From DATHGT01 sp035317605 (lineage in GTDB: Bacteria; Methylomirabilota; Methylomirabilia; Rokubacteriales; CSP1-6): a stretch of 64,000 bases of DNA. The position numbers and the translations under genes were made by a program. This document shows positions 31,284 to 44,304 of the stretch, piece by piece (within the stretch, counting starts at the first letter, position 1; each line of letters opens with the position of its first letter). The notes beneath the pieces were generated by a model, which was given only the letters and a program-made list of their open reading frames with translations, did no database searches and was not told the DNA's origin. Where the stretch lies: assembly GCA_035317605.1 (NCBI GenBank), contig DATHGT010000093.1, positions 1 to 64,000 of the forward strand. The letters run 5' to 3'.

Positions 31284-33151
31284 GCTCTCCCTCCCAGCAG
31301 CTGATCGATGGCCTCGCGGATCTCGTCAGAGGCCAGCGGCAGACCACGCACCCGATTGAATCCCACGGCGTCGACGAGATACTCGGCGCGCAGCACGCGC
31401 ACGAGCTGGCCGAGGTTGATCTCCGGCACCAGCACCTTGCGGTACTCGCGCAGGATGTGGCCGAGGTCCGGCGGCAGCGGGTTGAGGTGACGCAGGTGGA
31501 TCGAGGCCACCGACTTGCCCTCGGCCTGCGCCTGCTCGACCGCGGCGGTGATCGATCCGTACGTGCCGCCCCACCCGACGACCAGCAAGTCGCCGGTGGC
31601 GGGGCCGTTGATGGACGTCGGCGGGATCTCCTGCGCCACTCGCCGGACTTTCTCCGCGCGCGTCCGGACCATGTGATCGTGATTCTCCGCGTCGTAGGAG
31701 ATGTTGCCGGTCACGTCCTGCTTCTCGAGGCCGCCGATGCGGTGCTCGAGCCCCGGCGTGCCCGGACGCACCCACGGGCGCGCCAGCGTGGCGGGATCGC
31801 GCAGGTACGGGAAGAATCCCTCGCGCTCCGTTCGATAGTTGATCTCGATCGGCGGCAGCGTGGCCGGGTCGGGAATGAGCCAGGGCTCCGAGCCGTTGGC
31901 CAGGAAGCCGTCGCTGAGCACGATCACCGGCACCATGTACTTGGCCGCAATGCGCACGGCTTCGTAGGCGATGTAGAAGCAATCGCCCGGCGTCGCCGGC
32001 GCAATCACCACGACAGGCGATTCGCTGTTGCGCCCGTAGAGCGCTTGCATGAGATCGGCCTGCTCGGTCTTGGTCGGCATGCCGGTCGACGGTCCCGCGC
32101 GCTGGATGTTGAAGATCACGAGCGGCAGCTCCGCCGTGACCGCGAGACCGATCCCTTCACCCTTGAGCGCGATGCCGGGACCGCTGGAGCCGGTGACGCC
32201 GATGGCGCCGCCGAACGCGGCGCCGATCGCCGCGGTGACCGCGGCGATCTCGTCCTCGGCCTGGATCGTCCGGATCCTGAAGCGCTTGTGGATGGCCAGC
32301 TCCTCGAGCACGCTGCTGGCCGGCGTGATCGGGTACGCGCCGTACACGACCGGCACCTTCGAGCGCTCGGCCGCCGCGAGGAGGCCCCAGGCCAGCGCGC
32401 GGTTGCCGGTCATCGCCCGGTAGAGACCGGGCGGCATCTCCGCGGGCTCCACCGTGTAGTGCTCGGCGAAGATCTCGGCGGTCTCGCCGAACGCGTGGCC
32501 GGCCTTGAGCACGCGCGTGTTGGCCTCGGCGTACGCGGGATTCTTGGCGAATCGCTTGCCGATCCACTCGAGCGTGGGCTCGAGCGGGCGCGTGTAGATC
32601 CAGGACACGACGCCCAGCGCGAAGAAGTTCTTGGTCCGGTCCTTTTCCTTGGTGTCGAGCGCGAGGTCCTTGATGGCCTCGAGGGTGAGCCCGGTCATGT
32701 CCACCTTGTGCAGACGGTAGCGTTCGGCGAGCGTCGCGTCGTCGAGCGGGTTGCTGGGGTACCCGGCCTTGTCGAGGTTGCGCTTGTCGAAGGCTGACGT
32801 GTTGACGATCAGGAGCCCACCGGTCTTGAGGTCGCGGAGGTGCACCTTGAGCGCGGCGGGGTTCATGGCCACCAGGCAATCGAGCCGATCGCCCGGCGTG
32901 TAGACGCGCTGGCTGCCGAACTGGAGCTGGAAGCTCGAGACGCCGAAGAGCGTCCCCGCCGGTGCGCGAATCTCGGCGGGAAAGTTCGGTAGGGTCGCGA
33001 TATCGTTGCCGGCCCACGCGGACTCGGTGGTGAACTGCTCACCGGTCAGCTGCATGCCGTCCCCGGAGTCGCCGGCGAACCGAATCACCGCGCGCTCCAG
33101 GCCCTTGCGAATCTTTCCGACACCCGCCGCGGGCGCCGCCGTCTCGCTCAT
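31280..33151 (-). CDS. korA: 2-oxoacid:ferredoxin oxidoreductase alpha subunit (gamma-alpha fusion)
   Basis: A 623-residue fusion of gamma and alpha domains, as in two-subunit KGOR/OGOR enzymes. The gamma part (to about residue 200) has IRFAGDSGDGMQLTGEQFTT and FPAEIRAPAGTLFGVSSFQL. The alpha part starts near 225 with MPPGLYRAMTGNRALAWGLL, YGAYPITPASSVLEELAIHK, IQAEDEIAAVTAAIGAAFGG and TGSSGPGIALKGEGIGLAVT, which bind CoA and substrate. GGGAGGA lies 7 nt before the ATG. It is the first gene of korAB; the 148-bp region upstream separates it from the convergent-ending LysR gene and should hold its promoter, but I see no clear hexamers. Confidence 0.95.
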   Translation of the reverse strand: MSETAAPAAGVGKIRKGLERAVIRFAGDSGDGMQLTGEQFTTESAWAGNDIATLPNFPAEIRAPAGTLFGVSSFQLQFGSQRVYTPGDRLDCLVAMNPAALKVHLRDLKTGGLLIVNTSAFDKRNLDKAGYPSNPLDDATLAERYRLHKVDMTGLTLEAIKDLALDTKEKDRTKNFFALGVVSWIYTRPLEPTLEWIGKRFAKNPAYAEANTRVLKAGHAFGETAEIFAEHYTVEPAEMPPGLYRAMTGNRALAWGLLAAAERSKVPVVYGAYPITPASSVLEELAIHKRFRIRTIQAEDEIAAVTAAIGAAFGGAIGVTGSSGPGIALKGEGIGLAVTAELPLVIFNIQRAGPSTGMPTKTEQADLMQALYGRNSESPVVVIAPATPGDCFYIAYEAVRIAAKYMVPVIVLSDGFLANGSEPWLIPDPATLPPIEINYRTEREGFFPYLRDPATLARPWVRPGTPGLEHRIGGLEKQDVTGNISYDAENHDHMVRTRAEKVRRVAQEIPPTSINGPATGDLLVVGWGGTYGSITAAVEQAQAEGKSVASIHLRHLNPLPPDLGHILREYRKVLVPEINLGQLVRVLRAEYLVDAVGFNRVRGLPLASDEIREAIDQLLGGRA

Positions 33152-33299
33152 CGATGCTCCTCCCGTGTTCGCGCACGCTCCCCGCGATCCGGGTTCGCAG
33201 GGGATCGCCGAGGGGCCTCGGCGAACAGATCCATGCTATCGGACCGCCGAGCGCAGGGCAAGACTTATTGCGTGGTTAGACCGCTCCCGGCGCGTGCGC

Positions 33300-34226
33300 T
33301 CAGCCGAGACCGGCGACTCCCCGATTGGCCACGGGCTGGCGGCCGACGTCGGGCTCCTGGAGCAGCTGGATGAAGCGATTGACCGCGGCGGAGAGCGCCT
33401 TCTGGCGCCGGTGGATGATGCCGACCGGGCGAACGAGATCGGGCAGAGCGAACGGCACGGCCACGAGCGTGCGTATTCCGACTTCCTTCTCCACGGTATG
33501 GCGGGGCAAGAGGCTCACCCCGGCCCCGATCATGATCGCCTGCTTGATGGTCTCGATGTTGTCGAACGCCATCGTGATGTTGAGCTTGACGTTGCGCTGG
33601 CGGAGCGCGCGGTCGATGGCCTTGCGGATGGTCAGCCCCGCGTCGAAGGCCACGAACGGCTCGCCGCCGAGATCCGCGGGCGCCACCGCGCGCCGGCGCG
33701 CCAGCCGATGCCCGGGATGGCAGACGAACGCCATCGGCTCCGAGCGTAGCGGAATGATCGACAGCGCCCGATCCGGAGGCGGGTACGACATGATGCCCAC
33801 GTCGGCCTCGTCGTTCAGGACCGCCTCCACGACCTTGTGCGGGTGCAGGCACTCGAGCTGGACCCTCACCTTCGGATGCAGCGACATGAACCGCTGGAGG
33901 TGGTGGCTCATGTCGTGAAGCCCGACCGAGTAGATCGCGGCCACCCGCACGGTGCCGTCGACCTGCGCCTTGACGCCCGCGATCCCCGCCTTGGCCTTCT
34001 CCCACGACTCGAGCATCTCGCGCGAGGCGGTGTAGAAGCTCTGGCCCGCGGGGGTGACCGCGAAGGGCCGGCGGGTCCGGTCGATCAGCGTGACCCCCAC
34101 CTCACGCTCGAGCTGCTGGACGGCCTGGCTGGCCGCGGACTGCGAGACGTGGCTCAGCTCGGCGCCGCGCGAGAAGCTCCGGAGGCGGACGACGTCGCAG
34201 TAGAGCCGGAGGGTTTCGAGGTGCAC
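33300..34226 (-). CDS. LysR-family transcriptional regulator
   Basis: A 308-residue regulator. The winged helix-turn-helix occupies residues 1-60 (LRLYCDVVRLRSFSRGAELS, then HVSQSAASQAVQQLEREVG), followed by the linker and an effector domain with two lobes (VRVAAIYSVGLHDMSHHLQR and FVAFDAGLTIRKAIDRAL). It is transcribed away from gltB across a 139-bp gap containing an inverted repeat, so regulation of gltBD, its own gene or the adjacent korAB is plausible. CysB/CbbR-like function cannot be told apart. The start ATG at 34226 is the natural one for the HTH. Confidence 0.92.
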   Translation of the reverse strand: MHLETLRLYCDVVRLRSFSRGAELSHVSQSAASQAVQQLEREVGVTLIDRTRRPFAVTPAGQSFYTASREMLESWEKAKAGIAGVKAQVDGTVRVAAIYSVGLHDMSHHLQRFMSLHPKVRVQLECLHPHKVVEAVLNDEADVGIMSYPPPDRALSIIPLRSEPMAFVCHPGHRLARRRAVAPADLGGEPFVAFDAGLTIRKAIDRALRQRNVKLNITMAFDNIETIKQAIMIGAGVSLLPRHTVEKEVGIRTLVAVPFALPDLVRPVGIIHRRQKALSAAVNRFIQLLQEPDVGRQPVANRGVAGLG

Positions 34227-34257
34227 GGGACGATCCTACAGCATCAGTATTCCTTAT

Positions 34258-34271
34258 ACAGACAATTCTGT
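34258..34271. promoter_or_regulatory. candidate LysR-type operator in the lysR-gltB intergenic region
   Basis: ACAGA CAAT TCTGT is a 5-bp perfect inverted repeat with a 4-nt spacer in an AT-rich stretch (34245-34275), 31 bp from the lysR ATG and 94 bp from the gltB ATG. Its size and T-rich/A-rich symmetry are as expected for a LysR box. Binding is inferred from position. Confidence 0.4.
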
Positions 34272-34365
34272 TTTCCGGCAGTGACTAATGCTCATGACTC
34301 CGGTAGTATCGTGCAACTATTCACAAAGCGGACAGCCGACGCAGATACACCAGAAGGGGAAGGCG

Positions 34366-38959
<4,594 letters not shown>

Positions 38960-38967
<8 letters not shown>

Positions 38968-40408
38968 GGTCACCGGCTTCCTCGAGATCCAGCGCAAGAA
39001 GTGGCCGACCCGGCCGGTGGCCGAGCGGATCAGGGATTGGCATGAAGTCTATCTGCCCTATCCGGATGCGGATCTGAAGAAGCAGGCCGCACGATGTATG
39101 GACTGCGGCGTTCCGTTCTGCCACCAGGGGTGTCCGCTCGGCAATATCATTCCGGACTGGAACGACCTCGTGTATCGCGACCGCTGGCGTGACGCCATCG
39201 AGCGCCTGCACGCCACCAACAATTTCCCGGAGTGGACGGGCCGCCTGTGCCCCGCGCCGTGCGAGGGCTCGTGCGTGCTCGGCATCAACGACGACCCGGT
39301 GACGATCAAAGCCGTCGAGGTCACGATCGTCGAGCACGCGTTCGAGTCCGGCTGGGTCTCACCCGAGACCGCGGCCAAGCGCACGGGTAAGAAGGTCGCG
39401 GTCGTCGGCTCCGGCCCCGCCGGGCTCGCCGCCGCCCAGCAGCTCGCGCGCGCCGGCCACGCGGTGATCGTGTTCGAGCGCTCCGACCGCATCGGCGGTC
39501 TGCTGCGCTACGGCATCCCCGAATTCAAGATGGAGAAGAAGTTCCTCGACCGCCGGCTGCGGCTGATGGAGAAGGAAGGCGTGGTCTTCCAGACCAGCGC
39601 CGACGTCGGCGGCGCGCTCCCGGTGGAGGAGTTGCGGCGCGAGTTCGACGCGCTCGTGCTCGCGTGCGGCGCCGGCCTGCCGCGCGATCTTCCCATGCCC
39701 GGGCGCGAGCTCGAGGGCGTCCACTTCGCGATGGAGTATCTGACGCTCCAGAACAAGCGCTGCGAGGGCGACTCCGTCCCCGACGAGCGCTTCATCACCG
39801 CCAAGGACAAGCACGTGGTGATCATCGGCGGCGGCGACACCGGCGCCGACTGTCTGGGCACGGTTCATCGCCAGGGGGCGGCGTCGGTCCACCAGTTCGA
39901 GCTGCTCCCGCGCCCGCCCGACACGCGTGCCGCCGACAACCCGTGGCCGCAGTGGCCCAACGTCTTCCGCGTGTCGTCGGCCCACGAAGAGGGTGGCGAG
40001 CGCGTGTACGCCGTCTCCACGCAGCGCTTCACCGGCGACGCGGCCGGCCACGTGCGCGGGTTGGATGCGGTCAAGGTCGACATGGTCCGCGAGGGTGGAC
40101 GTCTGGATTTCCGTCCGGTGGCGGGCACGGAATTCACGCTGCCCGCGGACCTCGTGCTGCTCGCGATGGGTTTCCTCGGCCCGGAACGTAGAGGGCTGGT
40201 GGAATCGCTCGGCCTCGAGCTCACCGAGCGCGGCAACGTCCGGCGCGACGCGAACTGGATGACCAGCGTGCCCGGCGTGTTCACCTGCGGCGACATGCAG
40301 CGCGGTCAATCGCTGATCGTCTGGGCCATCGCCGAAGGCCGCTCGGCCGCGCGCGGCGCCGATCTCTATCTGATGGGCCAGTCCGACTTACCCGCGCCAT
40401 TGGCGTAA
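38960..40408 (+). CDS. gltD: glutamate synthase small subunit
   Basis: NADPH-oxidising flavoprotein partner of GltB. The 482 residues start with the N-terminal cluster-binding segment CMDCGVPFCHQGCPLGNIIP (near 46-65) and CPAPCEGSCVLGINDDPVTI, which bind two [4Fe-4S] clusters. The FAD site is VVGSGPAGLAAAQQLARAGH, the NADPH site is VIIGGGDTGADCLGTVHRQG, and the closing FAD motif is GVFTCGDMQRGQSLIVWAIA. GTG at 38960 overlaps gltB by 8 nt. One leucine near the end uses the rare TTA codon. Two hairpins follow its stop. Confidence 0.97.
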
Positions 40409-40409
40409 T

Positions 40410-40432
40410 GGGGGGCCCCGAAATGGCCCCCC
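40410..40432 (+). terminator. strong G/C hairpin after gltD
   Basis: An 8-bp perfect stem GGGGGGCC/GGCCCCCC with a 7-nt loop begins 1 bp after the gltD stop. There is no T tract, so termination would rely on stem strength or Rho. A second hairpin follows. Confidence 0.5.
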
Positions 40433-40448
40433 AAACCCCCCAACCCTC

Positions 40449-40477
40449 GGAGCGCCCCGGCGAAGCCGTGGCGCTCC
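40449..40477 (+). terminator. second hairpin between gltD and the DinB gene
   Basis: GGAGCGCC and GGCGCTCC form a perfect 8-bp stem around a 13-nt loop. It is 16 bp after the first hairpin and 22 bp before the next start codon. Confidence 0.4.
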
Positions 40478-40498
40478 TCGAATAGCGCGCTGGTGGCG

Positions 40499-41041
40499 AT
40501 GCGGGAGTTCTACACCGGCCTCCCGCTCGATGAGCGCCTGAAGCGGCTCGCGCGGACTCCCGACGATCTCGCCGCGGCCATTTCAGGCCGGCCGGCGGTC
40601 GAGCTCGCCCGCCGGCCGGACGCGAACAACTGGTCCGCCGTCGAGATCATCTGTCACCTGCGCGACATCGAAGAGCTCTGCATGATGCGGTTCCGCGCCA
40701 TGCTCGCGATGGACGACCCCAAGGTCCTCGTGGTCGGCGCGCGGCCGCCCAACCCCGCCGAGTGGGGCCTCATCGGCGACGAGTTCCCCGTCGACCCCGA
40801 CCGCTGGGCCGACGAGCGCCAGTACGCGCGCTGCGATCCCACCGCCGCGCTGACGGCCTTCCGCCGCCGTCGCGGCGAGTCGCTGGACCTCTTCGACCGC
40901 CTCGCACTCGAGCATTGGCATCGCGGCTGTCTGCATCCCACCCTCGGCCGGGTCACCTTCACCGACTGGACCGCGCTGATGCCCGGCCACGACGACAACC
41001 ACCTCGACCAGCTCACGCGCGCCCTCGCCGGCCGCGCCTGA
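40499..41041 (+). CDS. DinB-superfamily protein (DUF664-like four-helix metal-binding fold)
   Basis: A 180-residue four-helix bundle protein of the DinB family. The usual metal histidines are in NNWSAVEIICHLRDIEELCM and the C-terminal MPGHDDNHLDQLTRAL. The middle has EFPVDPDRWADERQY. Family members include bacillithiol- or mycothiol-dependent transferases and many of unknown function. ATG at 40499 is preferred (GGTGG just before it), though GTG at 40493 is in frame. A second DinB-like gene follows 15 bp later; the two are probably co-transcribed. Confidence 0.8.
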   Translation: MREFYTGLPLDERLKRLARTPDDLAAAISGRPAVELARRPDANNWSAVEIICHLRDIEELCMMRFRAMLAMDDPKVLVVGARPPNPAEWGLIGDEFPVDPDRWADERQYARCDPTAALTAFRRRRGESLDLFDRLALEHWHRGCLHPTLGRVTFTDWTALMPGHDDNHLDQLTRALAGRA

Positions 41042-41056
41042 CCCCGGAGGTCCCCC

Positions 41057-41560
41057 ATGGCTTTGAGCGCCGACGAGCGCGCCAAGCTGATCGACCAGTA
41101 CGCCGATGGTCCACGCCGATTGCGCGCCGCGCTGGCCACGGTCCCGAAGGAAGCGCTCCAGTGGCGGCCGAAGCCCGGTGAGTGGTCGGCGCACGAGGTG
41201 GTGGTGCATTGCTCGGATTCCGAGACGCAGTCGGCGTCGCGCATCCGCGTGGTGATCTCCGAGAGGGACCCGCTCGTCCTCGGTTACGACGAAGCGCAGT
41301 GGGCCCGCGATTTCGACTACCACGCCCATCCCATCGACGTCGCGCTCATCACCGTCGACGCCGTCCGCGCCAACACCACCGCTCTGCTGCGGCGCCTGCC
41401 GGAGTCCGCGTGGTCCAAGATCGGCCGCCACACCGAGTCCGGCCGCTACACCGCAGAGGACTGGCTGCAGATCTACGCCGACCACCTCGAAAACCACGCG
41501 CGGCAGATCGAGGCCAACGTGGCGGCATGGCGAAGTGGCGTGCTCGACCGGCGCATATAG
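41057..41560 (+). CDS. DinB-superfamily protein, second copy
   Basis: A 167-residue relative of the gene upstream, but clearly diverged. The DinB pattern is visible in WRPKPGEWSAHEVVVHCSDS, FDYHAHPIDVALITVDAVRA and YTAEDWLQIYADHLENHARQ, with histidines at the expected helix positions. GGAGG lies 8 nt before the ATG. Substrate unknown. It ends 10 bp before the HEPN-like gene. Confidence 0.8.
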   Translation: MALSADERAKLIDQYADGPRRLRAALATVPKEALQWRPKPGEWSAHEVVVHCSDSETQSASRIRVVISERDPLVLGYDEAQWARDFDYHAHPIDVALITVDAVRANTTALLRRLPESAWSKIGRHTESGRYTAEDWLQIYADHLENHARQIEANVAAWRSGVLDRRI

Positions 41561-41570
41561 GAGGTAGCAC

Positions 41571-42218
41571 GTGGCACTGTCCGAACAGATTTCGAGACGC
41601 TTCCAGGAACTTGCTAACGAAGCCGCCGCCGTTCCGCTTACGCAGAGTTCGATCGGAGGTGACTATGCCGATACCGAGGCCTTTCACCGCTGGGCATCAA
41701 GTGCGATACATCTCATCAAGGCGGTGTTCGGTGAAGAATCACCTCACTATCGCAATGTGTCCAAAGCCTACGGCGCGAGCGTCGCCTCCGCAGAAGACCT
41801 TGCCACTATGCGAGGAGTATTTTTAGCTGCACGGGCCGACTACGATGGCGGCTACCTCTTCACCGTCGAAGCCTCCATTTCCGGTGAGATTTTCGCGGAC
41901 TTCGTCGTAGCAGCGAAGGTAGCCCTTTCGGAGGGGCAGAAAGATGTTGCCGCTGTCCTCGCCTGCGCTGCTTTAGAGGATGCGCTCAAACGCTTCGCGA
42001 GCCTGCATGGCCTTAGTGTGGAGGGCAAGGCGATGCAAGAAGTTGTGAATTCGTTGAAGGCGAAAGGGCTAGTATCCGGCGCCCAGAAGTCCCTGCTCGA
42101 CGCAATGCCAAAGGTACGCGATTTCGCGATGCACGCAGAATGGGGCAAGATCAGCTCGCAGGATGTCGGCAGTGTCATTGGCTTCGTAGAGCAGTTTCTC
42201 CTCGGTAGTTTTCGATAA
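41571..42218 (+). CDS. HEPN/DUF4145-like hypothetical protein
   Basis: A 215-residue all-helical protein. The C-terminal half has the features of HEPN/DUF4145-type proteins: VLACAALEDALKRFASLHGL (Ala-rich helix with a conserved Glu) and KVRDFAMHAEWGKISSQDVG, in which RDFAMH takes the position of the RxxxxH motif. The N-terminal half (HRWASSAIHLIKAVFGEESP) is a second helical unit. HEPN proteins are often RNases in toxin-antitoxin or defence systems, but no partner is recognised next to it. The start is GTG at 41571, preceded by a perfect AGGAGG. Lower GC and different codon use than its neighbours, including a TTA leucine, suggest recent acquisition. Confidence 0.6.
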   Translation: MALSEQISRRFQELANEAAAVPLTQSSIGGDYADTEAFHRWASSAIHLIKAVFGEESPHYRNVSKAYGASVASAEDLATMRGVFLAARADYDGGYLFTVEASISGEIFADFVVAAKVALSEGQKDVAAVLACAALEDALKRFASLHGLSVEGKAMQEVVNSLKAKGLVSGAQKSLLDAMPKVRDFAMHAEWGKISSQDVGSVIGFVEQFLLGSFR

Positions 42219-42570
42219 AGCTCGCGCGGGCTAGCGCCTATGAAGATTTCGTCGTGCGACCGGCGAGAGAGGTAACACGGCCGACTGCATCGGGTTGGTC
42301 ATTCCATGGCACCGCAGCATGCCCGAGTCTGTTACCCATGTCGTCGGTCCGGACCCCAGATTTCGCTTGACAGGTTTCTCGCAAAGCATTGTCCACGACT
42401 GCGCGGCCTCCTGAAACTCGGCGCTGACGGGCCCCGGGAAGGCCAAGTGGGCTGTTCGATTCCGGTTAGCGATAAACTATGAGGCCGGACGTTAACGCCC
42501 GACCTTGGCCCTCTTAGGTGGGTCGAAAATCAGGGTGTAGAGTCGGCCCAACATCGAGGGGGACTGCACC
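42219..42570. other. 352-bp intergenic region, no recognised gene
   Basis: Lower GC than the surroundings. It has a short open frame on the minus strand (42231-42446, 71 codons) with no family match I recognise; it may be a remnant of a mobile element. An isolated TTGACA-like hexamer is present near 42368 without a matching -10. I see no RNA gene or clear repeat. Confidence 0.5.
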
Positions 42571-43926
42571 ATGGAGATCGGGATGCTGAACGTCGTCGCC
42601 ACCGCAGAGCCGATTGCTGAGACGGAACGACTTGGGAACGAGATCGCCGAGCTGTCGGCGCACCTCGAAGCGGCGACCGCTCATCTGCTCGATCTGATCC
42701 GCGAGTTCGATGCGCGCGGCGGGTGGAACCACGGGTTCCGCTCCTGCGCGCGGTGGCTGGCCTCGCGGGTCGGGATGGATCTCGGCGCTGCTCGCCAGCG
42801 TGTTCGCGTGGCGCGCGCGCTCGGGTCGCTGCCTCTCCTCGCCGGGGCGCTCGCTCGCGGGGAGCTCTCGTACGCCAAGGTGCGGGCGCTGACTCGCGTG
42901 GCCACGCCGGAGACCGAGGAGCGGCTGCTCGCGGTGGGTCGGGCCGGTACCGCCTGTCACGTCGAGCGCATCGTTCGCGGCTGGCGTCGGATGGACGCAC
43001 TGGCCGAGGGCCGTGAGACCACTCAGCGCGAGAAGAGCCGCGCGCTCCATGTATATCAGGATGAAGACGGCATGATCGTCATCCGCGGGCGGCTGACGCC
43101 GGAAGCGGGCGCGGTGCTCATGCAGGCGTTGGCCGCGGCGCGCGAGACGCTGTATCAACGCGCTCGCGGCACCGACGCAACCGACAGTCCCGTGGGCGGT
43201 TCCGCGGAAACGTCCACGATGGCCCAACGGCAGGCGGACGCGCTGGCCCTGCTCGCTGAGACCGCCCTCCACCACGGCCTCGATCCCGGCGCAGCGGGCG
43301 AGCGCTATCAGGTCGTCGTCCACGTTGACGCGGCGGTGCTCGCCGACTCGCAGGCGGCTGGTCAGTCTGTTCTCGAAGGCGGTGTCCACGTTTCCGCGGA
43401 AACGTCCCGACGCCTGGCGTGCGACGCGAGTCGGGTGGTGATGCGGCACGACGCGGACGGGAACATCATGGAAGTCGGCGTGCGCACGCGGACCATTCCA
43501 CCGGCGCTGCGCCGAGCGTTGCACCATCGCGACCACGGTTGCCGCTTCCCGGGCTGCGGCGTGGCGTTCGGCCAGGGTCATCACATCCGTCACTGGGCCC
43601 AAGGCGGGCCCACCACGCTGTCGAACCTCGTGATGCTGTGCCGGCGCCATCACCGCGCCGTCCACGAGGAGGGATATCAGGTCGAGCGACAGGCGGACGG
43701 CGAGCTGCGATTCCGGACACCACACGGACACTTGCTACCCGACGTGCCGGCTCCGCCGACCATCCCCAACGATCCTGTTCGCGCGCTCCGAGCGCGGAAC
43801 GAGCGGGCGGGACTTCGTCTTGACGCGCACACGCTGCGCCCAGGCTGGCTCGGCGAGCCTCTCGATGTAGGCTACGCGATCGATGTTTTGCACCCACGGG
43901 CCCTTCCACCCACTCGTCCTGGGTGA
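42571..43926 (+). CDS. DUF222 and HNH endonuclease domain protein (13E12 type)
   Basis: A 451-residue protein with an N-terminal DUF222 region (about 20-280: GFRSCARWLASRVGMDLGAA, then RVRVARALGSLPLLAGALAR) and a C-terminal HNH nuclease (near 325-370: HRDHGCRFPGCGVAFGQGHH, then IRHWAQGGPTTLSNLVMLCR with RRHHRAVHE). The His-His, Asn and His residues of the beta-beta-alpha-metal motif are intact, so it should be active. Such genes occur in many copies in some genomes and behave like selfish or repeat elements. A GAGGGGG site precedes the ATG. It stands alone next to the low-GC gap. Confidence 0.87.
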   Translation: MEIGMLNVVATAEPIAETERLGNEIAELSAHLEAATAHLLDLIREFDARGGWNHGFRSCARWLASRVGMDLGAARQRVRVARALGSLPLLAGALARGELSYAKVRALTRVATPETEERLLAVGRAGTACHVERIVRGWRRMDALAEGRETTQREKSRALHVYQDEDGMIVIRGRLTPEAGAVLMQALAAARETLYQRARGTDATDSPVGGSAETSTMAQRQADALALLAETALHHGLDPGAAGERYQVVVHVDAAVLADSQAAGQSVLEGGVHVSAETSRRLACDASRVVMRHDADGNIMEVGVRTRTIPPALRRALHHRDHGCRFPGCGVAFGQGHHIRHWAQGGPTTLSNLVMLCRRHHRAVHEEGYQVERQADGELRFRTPHGHLLPDVPAPPTIPNDPVRALRARNERAGLRLDAHTLRPGWLGEPLDVGYAIDVLHPRALPPTRPG

Positions 43927-43989
43927 GTAGGCGCGAGACCCCTAGCCGGCGGTCAGCCACCAGATAACGCGCGCGAATCAGAGCCGAAC

Positions 43990-44223
43990 CTACTCTCCCC
44001 AGCGCCTGCGTTCTGCCGCAGGTAGTGGTGCGAAGAAGGCCTTCTTGGTCCGGGCGCGACCCCGCATGGCGCCGAAGCGGCGGCGAGGTGTCGCCTTCCC
44101 AACCGGCACGAGACGCACGACGGGAGTGCGTCCCCGACAAATCACCACGTCGTCACCCGCGCAGGCTCGCTCGATGAGCGTCGACAGTTGGGCCTTGGCT
44201 ATCTGCAGCGTCACTGGCTTCAT
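43990..44223 (-). CDS. orphan type II antitoxin, Phd/YefM-like
   Basis: A 77-residue protein with the antitoxin N-terminus VTLQIAKAQLSTLIERACAG followed by DDVVICRGRTPVVRLVPV, the Phd/YefM DNA-binding fold. The C-terminus is unusually basic (KATPRRRFGAMRGRARTKKA) where the toxin-binding region normally is. ATG at 44223 is chosen because the fold starts there. The PIN or RelE toxin expected just downstream is absent: only 63 bp remain before the convergent HNH gene, and no open toxin frame can be seen. It may be a regulator on its own or a remnant. Confidence 0.72.
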   Translation of the reverse strand: MKPVTLQIAKAQLSTLIERACAGDDVVICRGRTPVVRLVPVGKATPRRRFGAMRGRARTKKAFFAPLPAAERRRWGE

Positions 44224-44304
44224 GCGGGCAAGGTAGCGAAATCGATTCGTCGGAGCAACACCTGGCACGAACGTGCGAATCCTTCGGCCGGTCAGAGACG
44301 TCCG

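Noticed and set aside
42368..42400. TTGACA-based promoter for the HNH gene
   Set aside because: No -10 hexamer at suitable spacing.
42231..42446. 71-codon minus-strand frame
   Set aside because: No recognised family, no ribosome site, in a low-GC remnant region; reported only as part of the gap.
43466..43989. Toxin gene downstream of the Phd-like antitoxin
   Set aside because: The only open minus-strand frame is antisense to the HNH gene and lacks PIN or RelE motifs.
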